This document shows positions 45,564 to 61,918 of a DNA stretch of 64,000 bases, one piece after another. A program made the position numbers and the translations under genes. Below the pieces are notes generated by a model, which had not been told where the DNA came from, did no database searches, and saw nothing but the letters and a program-made list of their open reading frames with translations. How positions within the stretch are numbered: position 1 is the first letter of the stretch; each line of letters opens with the position of its first letter. The stretch covers positions 24,689,322 through 24,753,321 of the forward strand of contig OY992835.1 in the NCBI GenBank assembly GCA_963921425.1, in the 5' to 3' direction. This DNA is from Dryas octopetala (Eukaryota > Streptophyta > Magnoliopsida > Rosales > Rosaceae).

Positions 45564-47216
45564 GCCACATTGTGCTTTGAGGTTTTCTCATAACTTAAGG
45601 GCTGGACTCTGGAGGAATGATGCATAATATGTGCAATGTAACATTTCATAATTCTGGACATGGTCTGTGATATATGAAATTTGTTCAATTCTAGGTTAGC
45701 TCAAATACTGTACCTGCTACATGTACTCACAGTTATCAAGTACAAAGATGTGGAGGCATGCAATATTTGGAGCTTTTACATGTACCATTTCATTGGTTAA
45801 TAAAGTAACTGAGTTGGCTACTGATTTACACCTAGGAGAGCTTGATGCGGTTTATAAGATTCTTAATAATTGTTTCTTTACTTGTATGAATAAACAATCC
45901 TTTTGGACAACATTGGGGTTGAATGGTTGATATTGAAACTCTAAAACAAACTTATACTATAACAGGGCACAAGACTGAGAAGACACATGGCACGATTGAT
46001 GGAGAAAATAAAGGGGAATGGGGGTCCTGAATCTGAATAGCGAGAAACTAATAGGAAATAGTAAAGATTAGATTCACTTGTTTGAATTGGTGACAAAAGA
46101 CATAAATTTCTTGAAGAAAATAACAAGTATACGTGTTTTTAGAATAAATGGTTGTGCGAACTACGAATGCAGATTGAATATATATTATATATAAGACATT
46201 ACTATATATATATACTGACACTGTATAATAAAAAAGATTAAAAAAAAAGTCTATGTTCTTTACTTAAAAAAGTGTCTACTTTACATCCTCTTATACTAAC
46301 CGACAAAATTACAGCCGTCTAGATGAAAAGAGATGAGTTTGGACCATTGGATCTAAGCAGCCCTAACCCTAGGCTTCTATATATAGAAAAACACTCCGTA
46401 CTTAGAACTAGATTATCTGACAGAAATAAAATCTAGTTGATGAGAGCCGCCTGAGTCCCCAACACTTCCAATACTTGCCTCCCATATCCATCTCTGAATC
46501 TCTTCACTTCAACTCTTCCACTGCCTCCCCTGCATCTCTTAACCACTTCTTGCCATCAGTGGCTTCTATTAATCGAAGTCCTTTGATTGTCGGACGAGAT
46601 CTGGACCATTCATTATGGACGGTCTGGATCTCATCCATCCATCAAAGAACAATGGATAGAAGCTGAATTATGGGCGCTATGGTTGCTTCTTTTTGTTTTA
46701 CGAATTGCAATTATTGTTTTTTAATTTTCAATTTCAATGACTTTTCTTTTGGTGCAGAATTTCCATGACTTTTCATTGTTCATCTATTCTTCAAAGAAAA
46801 TCTGAAAGAAATCTGAGAAGCCAGGTGCATCAGGACCGTTCATCTATTCTTCAAAGAAGAGATCTGAACGGTCTATCAAAGGAAGCTGAACTATGGGCCT
46901 GGCCAGGTGCATTAGCCCAAACTTTCAGCCCAGGAGATGCTTCCAGGCCCAAGCTTTCAGCCCAGGAGAATAAGGCTGAATTGGTTCCAAGCCCAAGACC
47001 ATGGGGTTTTTCTTTTTTTGGTCGAGAAGACCGTGGGGATTTTTAAAAAAACCCAAGTTTAACGCGGCAACTAAAACCTGGTTTTAATGGATTCATCCTA
47101 GGGTTTTTCACTTTTTCTAAAACCTCAGTCTTCCAGTCGGCGGCAACTAAAACTAGGTTTTAATATTTTTCTAAAACCTCAGTCTTCCAGTCGGCGGCAA
47201 CTAAAACTAGGTTTTA

Positions 47217-50200
47217 ATGAGTTCATCGTCATCACCCTCCAACCCAGTATGTATATGTATTTGTTTTATTACTTTCTATTGTTTTATGCATTGCTACCAA
47301 TTTCTTCGTACCAGGTGTTATGTGTGTTTCGCTTCCATGCATTCTGCTATTAGACATGAGCAGAATATAAAAGTTCATTAACCATTAAATATGAGAACCA
47401 CTAAATATGAGAGATAACCGTTAAAAATATACTAAATATGGGAGATAACCATTACAAATTGGGTGATAAATGAATTAAAAATATGAGTTTTGAGCTTTGA
47501 AAATTATATATAGATTAATTGTTAGTGGACTAAGACTTATCTTTTGAACCCGATAGAATTTGGGGTTGGGGCTGGTCTCGGGTGTGGATAATTTGGGCAT
47601 CTCTATATATGCCAAGAGAGGCAAAGGCCCATATGGATTTTCTGCTCCCAGCTTCGGATAAATGTGTCCGAAGTTGTTGGAAATCAGAGATTTGATGCAG
47701 TCTATATTCTAGGTTATTTTTAATTTATTACCTCTGTTCTGCATGTATACGTGTATAAATAAATTTGTTTGTGTTTGCTTGGACTTCTTCATCTATGCTG
47801 CTTCTCACCGATAAACATAATCTATTATGTTTTTTTCTTTTTTAAAAATTGAAATATGCATCGACAAATACTAGGGGTGCACAAACCTATCCGAAAAACC
47901 GACTAAACGAACCAATCCAAACCAAGTTTTTGGTTTTTCGAACAGCATGGTTAAAAAAGCCTAATCAAATTTGCCTTCCTCCGGAATCGAACCTGGGACA
48001 AGCCATTTAATTATTTCATAATCAATTTCCTTTGGACCATTGATGATTTGTGTAATAGACACAACAAATATATTTATTATAATTCTGACTTATCTATTTA
48101 ATATAATTAAATATCTACAAAACCCTATCATATATTTATTCTTTATTTTGTTTTGTATAAATAAAGTTTATATAGTTTATAATAGTAATACCATATGGTT
48201 TATAACTTTATATACTTTATACTTTATAGGATATAGGGTATATGGTTTAGGATTTAGGTATAGAATATAGAATAGACTAGTAATGGGTATAGAATATACT
48301 AGTATAGGTAATGGGTATAGAGTATAATGGTATAGGGTTTATGGTTTAGCCTTTTAGGGTTTAGGGTATTTTTAATGAATTTTTAATATGAAATCTATTA
48401 TATAAATTGTAAAACATATAGGTTTATTATATATGAAACACTAGTTATATATAGGTTTATATATATGAATCATTTCCTTATTAAAGGGTTTTTTCACTTA
48501 TTAAACCAATATAGGTTTAAACTTTATATATGAAACATTTTTTTAAACTAATTAATAACCAATATAGGTTTATATATGAAACATTTATATATAGGCTTGT
48601 ATATATGAAACATTTCCTTATTTTACCATTATAGTTTTATATATGAAATTGAAACATTTATTTTAGTACAAAATGGACCTTTACTTAGCCAAAATAGGCA
48701 TGCAAAAGGGGACTTTATATAAAAAAATCTGAAATTTGGGCCCAATGTTTTAAGTCCGGTTATTATCCACTAACCAAACCAATGTTTTAAGTCCCAATGT
48801 TGTGGTTCGGCATGGTTATGGAAATGACCATTTCAAACTTTGTGGTTTGGATATGGATATTGAGTTTTGGTTCGGATAACCGAACCGTATGCACCCCTAA
48901 TACAATACTAAATTTAAAACCTGTAAGAGAAAAAAATTAGATTGATGATTTACATAAACATAGCATAGATTGTTAGATTGCTTTGTTGTGGGGGGTATAT
49001 ACATATATAGTTAGATACTTAGATTACTATGTGGGGTCATGGGGCTTTGATAATTTACATAAACATAGCATAGATTGTTAGATTGCTTTGTTTAGATTTG
49101 TTATAGTGCTAATGTGGACTAATAGAGAAGGATCACATTTCTTAGTCCAGCTTTGCTCGAAATTGGTTAGTATATCCCAAGCTGCTTCAGAAATGATACA
49201 AGCATGACAATCGTGCCATGGTTCTCTTGACCCTCCTTTGTGCAGGCTAGCTCCCGCAATGTTTGTCTGATAGAAATCATAAGCATGAGATTCAGTATTG
49301 AGGGTCCGAAATAGAGAATGTTCTTCAGTATCATACCGGCCATCACAAAGATCTAGGCCCCCAACAAACTCATAATTTCTCGATCACTTGAATTAATGTG
49401 TGCATGGGTGTCCACTGTTATGGTTTTTTGATGGTGAGCAAAGACTGTTAACTTTAGTGTGAATGAAGTATGCAAAAGCATCTTCATCATGGGTTCTCAT
49501 TAGTCATTTGTTCTTAATGAGTGGTAGTGATGTTTCATCGTTCCAAAGCATAATTCTCATTGCTACACCTTCCTGCACTTTGTGCTTCAACAATTCACCA
49601 AGCTTTACTCCTCTTGCGTGTGGAATATCTGTGTAAGGATCACGAACCTGTTCAAGAACATCCCAGATACTGAAAGACTAGATCAAAGAGAAGACTAGTA
49701 ATTTCTGTGTGCTCCAGCCTAATATGACAACTTCCTTGTCTTTCAATCCTAATATGGATTGAAAGACCAGCCTGCAATGTATATCAAATGCTTTGCATTC
49801 TCAATGGCTTTGGACACATCTTCCCACAATCTTCTTGGAGATTCATAAAGAGAAAATGGGGGTTGAAAAGTAGAGCGATGGTGAGCACCTTGATAAAGTG
49901 GATCGCTGTGGAAATATAGTTTTCCTAAGGCCCTGGAATTCACCATTATTAAGTATTTTTTATGTGACAAAAAATTCATTTTTTTGGTTGAGTACTTTCT
50001 ATTGTATTTGTTGTCCCTATTGTTGTTTTGTGTCGCATAAAAATTGCTGTGACAAAAAGTTCATTTTTTTGTTTGGCTGAATTTGTTGTATATATTGTTG
50101 TTTTATTTATGCATTACTATAAATTGTTGTTTTATGCCTTGCATAAAATTGTTGTGACAAACAATTCATTTTTTTCTTTTTCTTTCTGTCAATTACAGGC

Positions 50201-51206
50201 TCTTCCCTATAGTGTTGACTGGAGGGATAAGTGCACTGAAATTCGACAACAAGGAAAATGCAGTAAGTATACAACCTTATTCATATTCAACACAAGGATC
50301 CAAAAAATGAGTTTTTGTTACAATCATTAGTAGAAATGGCTATTAAAGCTTTTTTTTTTGTATTTTATATGATAAGATTGTTGCTGGGCAATGGCCACAA
50401 TTGCGGCAATCGAGGCTTGTACAACGATATGTTTGCATGAGGATCTCGTGCAACTATCTGTACAACAATTAGTCGATTGTGTGAAATTGAACCCTCAAGA
50501 AGAAGATACGGTGGGATGCTATTGTCTAACGAACGACAAGGCGTATAAGTGGCTGATTGAGAAAGGTCGCATTTGCACAGAAGTCGAGTATCCATTTGAA
50601 GAGAAGAGGGGGAAATGTCGATCGGAAGCAAAGGTAATATATGTAAATACTAATTAATTTTTTTTCTTATATATTTGGACTATTAAATATATGACTTTGT
50701 GTCAATTGTTTTTTCCATTCCAGCGCTCAATAGATTTGAAGATTCGCAATTTTGTTAGAATAGATGATGATGATGAGGAAGGTCTACTTAAAGCTCTTGC
50801 TCAACATCCAGTAACAGCTGCCATCGATGTATATGATGAGTTGATAAATTTCAAGGGGGTTAGTGAAATTATAAAATTGATATGGATCTATATATATATA
50901 TATAATATTTGATATTTATTAATGTCTAATTATTTGATATTCTTATAGGATGGGATTTATGACGGGCCCGTGAATCATATTGCACCCATAAGTCGACATG
51001 CCATTCTTCTAGTGGGATATGGAACCACGGAAGAAGGAAGACAATATTATCTGATTAGGAACTCTTGGGGGACAGATTGGGGCCAAGATGGCTATATTAA
51101 AGTTGATCGACACAAGCTTGTACCCTTTTGGGATAAAAATGGCCAGTGGACTGGAAAGGTCAAAAAGATAATTTCTCGTGCTTCTTATCCAGTGATAAAA
51201 GCCTAG
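47217..51206 (+). CDS. Papain-like cysteine protease without propeptide, second copy
   Basis: Exons by the same reasoning: 47217-47246, 50199-50262, 50377-50633, 50724-50858 and 50949-51206. Coding sequence and splice sites match the first copy, including the Gln, Cys, His and Asn of the active site. The single base difference between copies in this gene (48845) is in intron 1. Exon 1 is tentative; exons 2-5 are well supported. Confidence 0.7.
47872..48899. mobile_element. Non-autonomous TIR element, hAT-like, second copy
   Basis: Same element as 5894-6921, with one base difference at 48845. It lies in the first intron of the second protease copy. Termini TAGGGGTGCA and TGCACCCCTA are intact. 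Confidence 0.65.
49133..49979 (-). pseudogene. Phospholipase D fragment, second copy
   Basis: Identical by eye to 7155-8001, with the same internal stop and frameshifts and the single HHQKTITVD motif. It lies antisense inside intron 1 of the second papain-like gene. Confidence 0.8.
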
Positions 51207-51427
51207 TAAGTTCATAAGTACTATATTTTTATTTTTTTACAAGTATTAGTAGTAAATTAGTGATACATATCAAAAAAATGAACATCCTATAAATTTCAAT
51301 TTGTATGAATGGTCTCTTTTCCTTGTAATGTGGATGAAGTATTAAGAGACTCTAGTTGGAGTGGAGAGCAGCATGATTTTAAAACGTATTAATTGCTGTA
51401 TCTTCATTCTTCATTCTTCAATATTAA

Positions 51428-51838
<411 letters not shown>

Positions 51839-54800
51839 GATCATGAGATTTCCTGTGTCTGTATAGAACCCATTTCCATATGTGTATGGTGTGGTTGTTT
51901 AAACTTAAAATACTTAATAAGGGAATGTGATCATCTGAGACATGCATGCTATATATATAGGTTGGACTTTAATTTCCTTACTTTCTCTGCACTTTGTTTT
52001 CTTCCTCAGCCTTATGTTTTATGTTGATATTGTGCTTGTGCTAAAATGATGTCGTTTTAAATTTACAGTTAGGTTTGGACAATGCATGTTAATACATGCT
52101 GACTAAAGATGAATAAATAAAGAAGAAAATATATAATGAACATGTAAGAAGAAGAAGGAAGAAAAAAATATCAAACAAAAACAGGGGAGTCTGATAGGGC
52201 TGTCAAAGAAGGTGGGGAAGGCTGGTGTGAGAATAGTACCTGCGGGTCCAATAATAACACCAGCAGCCGAGTTCATAATTGTACCGACATCTATATATCT
52301 TGGAGAAACTGAAGCCTATCTTGGAGAGTGGGAAGGTGAAGCAGTGAATATGAGTGATTGATCCCACAGCCCCATATCTATTTTCTAACACTGTTGATGG
52401 ATTTGCATATCTTTTTTTTTTTTTAGTTAAGGATTTGCATATCTTCAAACCTCCAAAACCATAGGGTTATGACTAATTATGACCTTTTTTTGTTTTTTGG
52501 TCAAAATGACTAATTATGACCTATATATAACTTTTGACTATACCCATTTTCCTGTCTTATATAAAATTGGGTGCTGCTATTCGGATCCAACGTTTTAATT
52601 AGTAGCCCCGACATTATCTTTAAATCCATTTTCATTTAAAAAAAAGTGAAAACTTATTAGTATACCCAACATGTTTTCCTAAACTATCCTTACGGAAACC
52701 CAACATAACAACCATCAATTCTACTTTTTTTTGGCCAGGAACAAATTCTACTTAATAAACCCATCAAACACACACTCAACAAAACACATAACCAACAAAC
52801 ACATAACTCGTGGTGGCCATTTGCATCTATTGCATATTTTTAGGCCCCGTTATGCTCTAATTGATTTGCTGGAGATGGGGAGAGACTACTCTAGCTGGTT
52901 TTTGACGTACCATATTGATCTTTATCCCATTTGCACTATTTACCCGCGGTTCCAATATTCTCTTCTCTTTCTTCCTCCAAAGAAGAGAATATTGGTGAGA
53001 CTGACGAACAGCTCATTTCGTACAACGTTGGCACTTGGCCGGCTTCGTCAAGGTCTTCTACTTACCGTAACGGTGTTTCCATTTGATCTGTTCCTTGCAG
53101 TGAGGGCAGACGCCAGTGATCTCCGACAACAGCATGAGCCAGCCTCCGACCTCCCTCTTGTTGTACCCCAAGAATTTTTTTTGTGGACTACAAGAGGAGG
53201 ATTCAGGCGTGGGGAGAGAGTACAGAAAGAGAAGAGCGAAATCGTGAGTTTTGTCTAAATTTTTGGAGTGAGAAGAAAGAAGGTTAAGGTTTTGTTTGAA
53301 CTCTTGGGAAATCGATCTTGAGTTTTGTCTGAATTTGGGGCTGTTTAAAATTTTGGCGTGAGGTCTAGAGCGAACCCAATGCAAATGTATTCCCGCTTAA
53401 CCAAAATATATTTTAGGGCTTTCCAATTTTTTCTAAGTATCAGAGCACTATTAGTCTAATTTTTTTATTTATTTGCTTACTAACTTATAACAACATGCTT
53501 ACCATGTTGTTATAGGTAAACTCATTGACAATGTGCACACCTCGTTGTTGAGTCAACTTATGTCAACGGGCAAAGAGTGCACGTTGTCAATTACTTGTAA
53601 ATGACCAATTCGACAACATGTTTTAAAAGCACGTTGTTGAATATTACATTTCACAAGGTGTTTTCACTACACGTTGTTAATCTCGTGTTGTTAAAAATGT
53701 TTTTTCTTGTAGTGCTAGCTATCCACTTGACTTAATTGCATGGTCCTATGTTAAGATTGATGGATCCAATCATCCAAATTTGAAATAATCTATGTAATGT
53801 ATAATGAAGTAAAGATGAGTTAGATGCATCTCATGCATGCATTCCAATAGTGAAATGTAGCTTCATACATTATTCCATTCCAACTCATGAAATGTACCTG
53901 CACCTCCAAATTAACCTTTCTAACATCAATTATTTGGCTTCTAACCAGCTATGTTTCAAGTTCAAATAGCTAGGTAAGTACAACATTTTTACAGCTTCCC
54001 GTTTTGTACATAATACAATGAAGATAAAGTGAATGAAGTTCTTGGCCAAAAAAAAAAAAAAGTGAATGAAGTTATATATAATTCTTTGGCTACCACAAAA
54101 TTGCCAAAATGTGATCAAATAATTAAAACAAAATTGGGTGAAGTGGAATTAATGGTTGGCATGTGACAGACATGATGGGTGGATGGATTGCAGAGATAAG
54201 GTCCTATCCTTAAAACTTGGTTCTCCTGGATCCAACATCGTATTTCTCTATTTGTGACATATCGAATATGCAATTTATGACTGCCCTTGCTTTGTTGGGA
54301 ATGTGATATGACTTTGTTTGTGGGCATCTCCATATTCACCCACAGTGTCTTTGTGGGCTTCAAAGATACTGTTCTGTCCAACTTAGCCCAAAATAGGCAA
54401 TTCTACGGCCTATACAAGTAGTCCAAAACCCAAGCTAAGCCACCCAAACTATCTCAAAACAATCCATCATCGTATCGATCATAATCACCTGCTTCCGATT
54501 GGTAACCGCGACTATGGAATCGAGTATCAAAGTTGAAACCAAGAGAAAGGCAATAGTGGTTTGATAACAATACTTTGCTAGCTTAGAAGTGAAGTGAACA
54601 CCACAGGCAGAGAGAGAAGGGTGGGGGGTTTGTTCAGTACATGTAGTAGTGTAAGCTTCCTATTAATACTATAAGCTTCGACATGGACCGAAGCCATTGC
54701 GTTATATGTCGACATTTGTGACAGACATTATGTTGACATCCTGTGTCATCTATAATGGAAGAGGAGAGAAACTCACCTATATCCGAAATGCCAGCTCATA

Positions 54801-55128
54801 TATCATTATATCTCATTTGGTGTCACAACCCAATAAAATTGTGAAAGGTGGGAGTATAGAAAGTTTGACTTCTATTTGAAATTTCATACCCATCATCATA
54901 AGTTCATAACAAGTTAACCTGGCTGATGACATTTCACAGATAGCATACCATGAATAAATGTGCAACAAACAACACACTTGTTAAAATTGTAAAGGCCAAT
55001 CTAAGGCATCAACCAAACAACCTCAACCAATTACATCGAGTTACAAAATGTACTCTTATTTTTAGGGAATTAATATCATACTTTCTAGTCTCAAAAAATG
55101 TAAGACCACGACATGAAGTCCCTGCCAC

Positions 55129-58100
55129 CTACTTTGGAGCTAGTCTAATTGGGCATATAGAGAATGCAACACAACGAGCTGCTTTTGCCAGCATGAAGCG
55201 CTCATTTTCTGTCAATGGCCTCTCAATCACCTTCACAACATTCGCATCCTAAAACAATAAATTAAATAACCATTAGAATGGAGACACAGCCCCAGAAGTG
55301 ATAGGCATCATAGAAAGTATTTACTAGAATAAATGAATGGTTATTTGGGAAACAAAGCATCTATATATAGTCCACTATCTGCTTATTGAAAGAGAACACA
55401 GGCGCAAGGATTTCATGTACATATTCAAATTTATATAAAAACAAAAACAATTTATGTGAAAAGAAATACATAATGCACTAACCTTTTTCAGTTGTTGAAC
55501 AGAAGGTCTCACACTGGCAGTATCGCCAATCACGAATACATTGTTGAGATTCCCACGTTCATCCCTTTCAGCTGGGGAGGAGGTTGAATGCCGCCATTGC
55601 CCATTAACAATGAACTTGTAGTAATACCTGAAGGCCAAGTAATATTTTCGAGATAAGCTTTCTCCAAGAAAAATTGGAAAAAATGAAATAAGTAAAAGAA
55701 TATCACATATAAAACTCGAAATCTACACATCTGCGTATTAATGTATTTATGTGGTTTAGATAACAAATGTAATCAAGGAAACTGAAATCACAGTGCATGA
55801 GCTTTGAAAAATTTTCAAGCACTGAAGTTAACCAGGAGTCATTAAATCTCATATTTTTATCCTTATCACAACCAAAAGATAAGTAATGCAATGCTTTTTA
55901 CTTACTTTCCTTGTGAAAGTCTAACTTCTGCTTCAAATCGTGATCCACCTTTGTGATTTGCCCGAATTGGTTCTTTCCAATTTGCAGTGAAATCTCCAAC
56001 CAAGTTTACTTCCTCACCCTGTAATAGAGACGGTGGATACAGGAAAGACCAGAAAAAACAAAGAAGTTCAATCACTATTCAATTATAGCAGGTATAATGC
56101 TTTAAAGACTACATGCTTAAAACTCTTCATAGAATTTGTCCTAGGTCAATATGGCATTGAGAAAGAAAATTAATGACATTGTCCCTTCAGATCTATACAT
56201 TGACCACAATTACTGCTAAAAGCACACTAGAGTTGAAACTGAAATTGTCAATTACCTCTTGCCCATTCCATACAAATGTCACAGCATGTGTTGCAGGTCC
56301 ATCATGTTTGCCATTTTCCACCATGGTTATAAGATCCCATATTGCCCAAGCAATTGCTGGTCTGCATTAAGATTTCAAGCATATTCTTCACCAGTTAACA
56401 TATTGCAAAAATACCCCTAATCACAAGAAAGGATTTTTTTTAGGGATATGAGTCATAGTCACAAGCAAAGGAATTATGACATTTCTTTCAACAAACACAT
56501 AAATTATGGCCACGATTCTACGGCATCAAGTACTCTTGTTTTAAGTCGACAATATAATAATTACAAACAGGATGGTCAATGAGAAGAACCTGTCAGGCCT
56601 ACATAAATGCAACCCAGTGACAAAATTGCAAGCTGCATGAAGAGAAGTATCAATCATCCAGTGCAAGTACGCTATCACACAAGCAGGAGATCGATCAAAA
56701 CCAGTAGTACAATTAACAAAAACACGATGATTCTTTTTCAGTAAGCGTAATAATAATCCCACACAAAATGATAGTTTCTTCCTCAAATCAAAAGAATCTC
56801 CCTCCCTGCAAAAAGAAGGTGCAGACATTTTAGAAAGTGAGCTGTAAGCTATTAAAGCATTGCATTCTGACCCATTCAGGACTTCCCTTTCCATGTCTAA
56901 AGTTAGCATTACATTGTGAGGCAATAACAACCTGACTCAATTTTTATTCACCCTTCGGTAGAAAGTATATGAAATCAGTAATGAATTTCAGCTAATGTCC
57001 AGAAAAATAAACCAGATGTTAAAATTTTAGCAATACATGAAAAGAGCTCATGTTCTTCCCAATTGGTACTTGATAAAATGATTACAGAAACTGACAAATG
57101 CAAACACATGCACCCATGCTCGCACTTCCTCCACGAATAGAACTGACCTCAAAAGCAAGATCTGGCGAATTCTTTCATCAATAAATAGAATCCTGCATAG
57201 AGCCTTTTATCTATTTACCTTATTGGATAGTTGATCATCAGAATATTGAATTTTTGGCATGATTCATTTATTGAATTGGAATTGATGCCCCAATTTTCTG
57301 TCTCAGTTCCACTTTGGAAATTCAGTACAGCAGTAACTCCCTGTACGAAGAATTCATAGCAGTTAAAGAAAGACGTGGATAAAAACAACACCCTGTGCGA
57401 TGAATAATCAATAGATGAGATAATTATTACTGAAGGCATGTTTAATTACATGCAATGGACCAAATAAATAAATTGCAAAGAACTAGAACATGTTCCTTTG
57501 CCACCATGAAAATCTGCATAACCATTTCAATATAAGCCGGCACAATGCGTATATGTGTATACTACATATTTCCAATGACACACATAACAGAAATGCTGTT
57601 TTGCATAAAAATACAAGGTGAAGCAGCACTCACCGCAACATTTGACAAAGTCTCCACGTCGTCTTCTGTTTGTATACATGATCCAACATATATTTGCTCT
57701 GTAATCTAACAAATGAACAACATAATAAATGAGTAATTTAATGAAAATTGCTACTCATATAAACTAGATGTTATCGAAAGAATAAAGTATTATCCATTCT
57801 TTAGTTTCAATACAAGTATATAGAACAAAAAATTTGATGAATATCACACCTTACTGTAGCGCATGCCAAGAGAGTGATTATAGTATAGCTCGCCTTTAGA
57901 GCGTTCCAGTGCCTTAATATATTCTTCTAGTGGGAAATTTCCATAAGCCCATTCTCCATCTCCAGGCTCCTCTTCAGCAAAGATACAAACAACTTGGCTC
58001 ATGGGTTGGGCAAGAGTATTCCTCTGCATTTGCGATTGAATACGACCATTTTGGTCATTCAAAAACTTCAATCCTTGTGATTTTAGAAACTTCAAGGCGA

Positions 58101-58903
58101 ATGTAACAAAACCAGAGTTCCCACTGCTTTCGGTAGATGGTTGCAAATTTGACGCCAATACAGTCTTGTTCCAAGTGGCAACAGGAACTCGACCTCTATT
58201 GAATAGATATCGAGGTCATTCGAAACAATCAGTTGTTGAACTGGAAAAGGAGAGAATGGTCTTTCGAGAACCAGGCTAAAAGATCCTGTTTTCTCCTTCA
58301 GCATCTTCCTGAAGAAACCAAAGACTGAAAAAAAATAAAAACAAAAAAATGATGAACAGACAATCATTCGCAGTTGAATCATATACAAAATTCAAAAACT
58401 TCAAAGGCTAATTTAGACACTTAATCACATGCACAGTAAAGAATTATATTATGCTCCAAAACCAGCATTCAGTACACTCAACCTACAATATTTCCTGTGT
58501 AAACTCTGCCCTTCAGATTCATCCATAAAATCCATTGTCATCCAATTGGCCAAGAAGTGTTCCAAAAATAGAAAAATTCAAAACATAAATATGAATTAAA
58601 CCAATATAAGATATTGTTCAATTTTAGCATTATTTCTCACATTTTTAGTCTTGACATTAATAATCAGTTAATCAAAGACTAATCAATGTGAAATTAAAAG
58701 GTTAATGGCATACTGTGTATCACCAAAGTCGTTGGTCACAACAAGCCTGCCTCCAGACGAATCACCAGCCTTCTTCAATGTGTCACCCACCATTACTATC
58801 CTCGACTTCTCCACATTACCCTACCAGATATAATTCAAAAAAAAAAAAAAACACATTATTCACTGAAACAATGAAACAGAATCAAAAGCTCAGAACTTTA
58901 ATT

Positions 58904-58946
<43 letters not shown>

Positions 58947-59010
58947 AGATGAAAATAACACATTATTCACTGAAACAATGAAACAGAATCAAAAGCTCTG
59001 AACTTTAATT

Positions 59011-59045
<35 letters not shown>

Positions 59046-59370
59046 AGATGAAAATACCCCTCTCCTGAGGGCGTGGACGAAGATTTTGCCGTCGACGGAG
59101 AGTGCGAAACGAATTCCGAGCGGTTTCTCGAGAGTAACCATGCATGTACTCGTTCAAGTTCATCTTGAACGAAGACGAACCACCGCTCGACATCGCGAAA
59201 ACCCTAACCGTTCCGCCATTGGAGCGGAGCTTCTCTGTACGACTGGTTGTGGAACGGCCATTGACGAAGCACGCGTCGTATCGGCCCCAAAATGAGGAAG
59301 AGCGGCCGTCGAGCAACGGCGGCGACGATCGATCGAGAGCTCTGCAACTGCCGAGTTGCAGAGTGAACAT
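55129..59370 (-). pseudogene. LSF1: LSF1 copy A, second 42-kb unit
   Basis: Same as 13151-17402, with the same 4-bp insertion in exon 1 (near 59138) and the same 1-bp deletion near 58206. The stop is TAG at 55129-55131. The only difference seen is a GA run 10 bp shorter in intron 1 (58908-58943). Confidence 0.85.
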
Positions 59371-61918
59371 CTTGTTGAGAAATCAAATTGCTAACGTTTT
59401 TTCGAAGCGCTTACCGTTATTGTTCTGTTAAGAGTGTTTGTTACTGAGGAGTTGGAGCTCTCTCACTCTCTCAGCTATCCATAACTCTTCGCTCTGATTT
59501 CTATATGCTGGGCCCCAGCATCTGGTTCTGGTTCTTAGTTCTGGGTCACGTGCCTATGATCACCACTCACGAGCATTCCATCACTTTCTTTCGTTTCCCT
59601 ATTAACATTGCCACGTCGGATGAGTATGAAAAGCTTTTAACCAATCACTGCCCGCCACGGAAGACGAAGTTCACTCTCTAAGGGTAATATTGTAATTTAG
59701 GATTGATGATGAACGAGTGTAGAGTAGTAAATCACAACAAGTTTCGAGAAGCCTGTGAACATGTATGCATTCCCGCGAGATATTTTTTAGTGAATCGAGA
59801 AATCTCCAACTCCAGGGCCCCTACTGATCATGTGATCTTTTTTCTTGTCGAAGATCATGAGATTTATGTATCATGATCGCAGGTACGTATAACTTTACTA
59901 GTTAAGAACACTTCTTTCTACACATTCTCAGTTTGACTCCTTATATTTTAATATAATTTGATCAAAATTTAATATAAGAAGAACTTTTCTATTATAAGAA
60001 AACGTAAAATCACCAACATGACAAGAGGGAGAGTCCCACATCTCAATATTTCAATATTTTAACCGACCCTACTCTCTTACTTTTCTTGTTTGTGATACCA
60101 CATCACCATCTCTATTACAAGGAAATACAATCGGAATATTTGTTTATGATATGTATAGTTCTGTTCTTTCTTTCTAATGTTGTTATATGCTTGCTTAATT
60201 TTCATCATGGAAATTTTACTCATGCTCGTAGGTAGCAAGTATTTTGAATATTTTGGATGATGAACTGGTTATAATGTTGGAAGTTACATCTTAATTCTTA
60301 AGGTTGTTTACCAAGTCTTTAATTTCTAAATTTAGCTGAGTTGGAATATTTTATTATTTCTTTTTGGTTTTAAATTGACCCTTGTTCTAGGTGTAGTCAT
60401 GGTTATCTTTTCTTTTAAAAGCCTTTGTTGTCCTTTATTGGTAACTTTCTTCCTTTTTCCTTCATTGACATTGATTCATTGACTGAAGTTTGTTCTTCTT
60501 GATATGAATTAGAATTATATCATGGACAAATTAATTTTTATCTCTTTGCAGTTGTCAGACTTATGAAGGCGGAGTTTCTGGGGAACCTGGTTCTGAAGCT
60601 CATTGTGGGTGTGTTTCAGACTTATTGCTGTTTAAAGATTGTCAATTGCAATTTGTACCAATGATCTCTTTTGCTGGTTATGTGGGTGAAGTATTAAGAG
60701 AGTCCAGTTGGAGTGGAGAGCATGAGTTTAAAAGCCCTTGAGCATTAACTTTTGATATTACCAAGTAATAATGTGACATCAGATGTGCGTTTTAAGAAAT
60801 TGGCATATCTATGTTCTTTTGACTTCCATTCTTTCCTCCACTTACATGCCAAATTGTTTGTCTGCCTGTATGTCCTTTGGCAAATTACCTAATCTGAAGA
60901 TTGTACATGTGAAACAAAAATTTACTATTGTCAAATTATCTTTGTGAACTTTTAGGGCAATGTATTCTGGCTTCCCTTTTCTAGAATAATAGGTTGTTTA
61001 ATGTATGCTATGACTTGTACTAGGCCAGATATAGCCTTTGATGTAGGCCGGCTTAGTAGATATACAAGTAATCCTAGTCAATTACATTGGGATGCAATCT
61101 CTAGAATATTAAAGTACTTAAAAGGTACCATGGATTATGGAATATATAGTACAACGGGTATCCGACGGTTTTAGAAGGATACACCGATGCTAGTTCGATA
61201 ACAAATCGGGAGGATCATAAATCCACTAGTGGCTGGATTTTTACACTTGGTGGAGGAGCCATTTCTTGGGGCTCTAAGAAACAAACTTGTATCTCGGACT
61301 CACCATGGCAGCCGAATTTATAGCCTTGGCTTCATATAGTAAAGAAGGGGAATGGCTAGAGAATTTGTTAATAGAGATACCGATTTGGGCTAAGCCAATG
61401 CCTCATATTTCTGTGATAGTCAAGCAACACTATCAAGAGAGAGAGAGAGAGAGAGAGTACCCTGGTGGGGATGGTGAGGGGAGCTGGAGCAGTGAAAACG
61501 GGCATGTTTTGAATGAGGTTTGGAGGAGAAGAAGAAGAAGTAGTAAGTCTGGCAGAGACACGTAATAATGTAGGGCTTTTCCTGCTGAGAGGAGACTCAA
61601 CAGGAGAGAGGAATGAGAGGTGGAGGAAGAGGTGAGATGGAAGCTATTAACAATCGAAGTTACAGACATCGTAGGTGGGCAATGGGCCTTGGACTTGGGT
61701 GCCTTTATACACCTCACCAACAAGTTATATCCACACCCACACCGGCCCACACCCATCTATTCAAATATTGAAATGGAGTACGTACGGTACGTACGGTACG
61801 TACTGAAAGTGATAGCCCAGTGAAGGAGAGCTTCTAACCTTGGAGGATGAGGTTTGGACGCTGGAGATCACTCTGTGTCTCCCTCATTGCCAATTGCATG
61901 GTCATCATCACTCATCAC